Positions 63,992 through 64,000 of a stretch of DNA of 64,000 bases are shown here, in pieces. Numbering within the stretch: position 1 is the stretch's first letter; each line of letters opens with the position of its first letter. The position numbers were made by a program, and so were the translations under genes. The stretch lies in assembly GCA_963575745.1 (NCBI GenBank), contig CAUYUJ010014750.1, positions 186,001 through 250,000 on the forward strand. Direction: 5' to 3'. The notes below the pieces were generated by a model. The model was not told where the DNA came from and did not search any database. It saw only the letters and a list, made by a program, of their open reading frames with translations. This DNA is from Prorocentrum cordatum (lineage: Eukaryota > Sar > Dinophyceae > Prorocentrales > Prorocentraceae).

Positions 63992-64000
63992 CCCTGGCGT

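Overview
The window reads as nuclear DNA of a dinoflagellate. Evidence: high GC; about half or more of the sequence in satellites, minisatellites and microsatellites; retroelements of the kinds typical of dinoflagellates (tyrosine-recombinase retroelements and Ty1/copia); and, at the 5' end of one retroelement, two degenerate tandem copies of the dinoflagellate spliced leader (37118-37153, minus strand). Nothing bacterial, organellar or viral is visible. The species cannot be fixed from the sequence; a Prorocentrum- or Suessiales-like genome would fit. Most long open frames are satellites or shadows of retroelement frames, not genes. || LAYOUT. 0-9.3 kb: mosaic of satellites, including a 153-bp satellite followed by a 66-80 bp satellite (2.9-4.05 kb), a 101-bp satellite (6.26-7.23 kb) and a ~400-bp dispersed repeat in three same-strand copies. 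9.4-19 kb: mostly non-repetitive with a few codon-biased minus-strand fragments of unknown function. 19,044-21,025: a non-autonomous DNA transposon with perfect 18-bp terminal inverted repeats and an 8-bp target duplication, carrying a ~92-bp satellite. 22,431-22,704: a 274-bp internally deleted relative of the retroelement at 32.3 kb. 24.2-31.5 kb: four successive satellite or minisatellite families, three of them with a (CG)n block in each unit. 32,321-37,218: a minus-strand, frameshifted tyrosine-recombinase-type retroelement (gag-like, RT, RNase H, truncated recombinase). 37.5-40.8 kb: minisatellites. 40.8-43.64 kb: a palindrome about 2.8 kb long built from the same satellites as 2.5-5.4 kb. 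44.8-45.1 kb: a gag-like fragment of a copia-type element. 45.2-52.5 kb: mostly unassigned, with a weak leucine-rich-repeat fragment and an unknown 151-codon frame. 52,559-61,958: a 9.4-kb minus-strand retroelement with gag-like, RT, RNase H and tyrosine recombinase regions, bounded by split direct repeats of Ngaro/PAT type. 62.7-64 kb: a minus-strand Ty1/copia end whose RNase H segment is inverted. || HOW IT WORKS TOGETHER. No host pathway or operon can be read. The window records transposon and satellite turnover: every recognised retroelement is frameshifted or rearranged, and the large recombinase element has lost two catalytic residues and carries a palindromic insertion. The best candidates for something undescribed are the split-repeat recombinase retroelement, the TIR transposon carrying a satellite, the satellite palindrome with its single-arm relative 36 kb away, and the spliced-leader relics at the 5' end of a retroelement.
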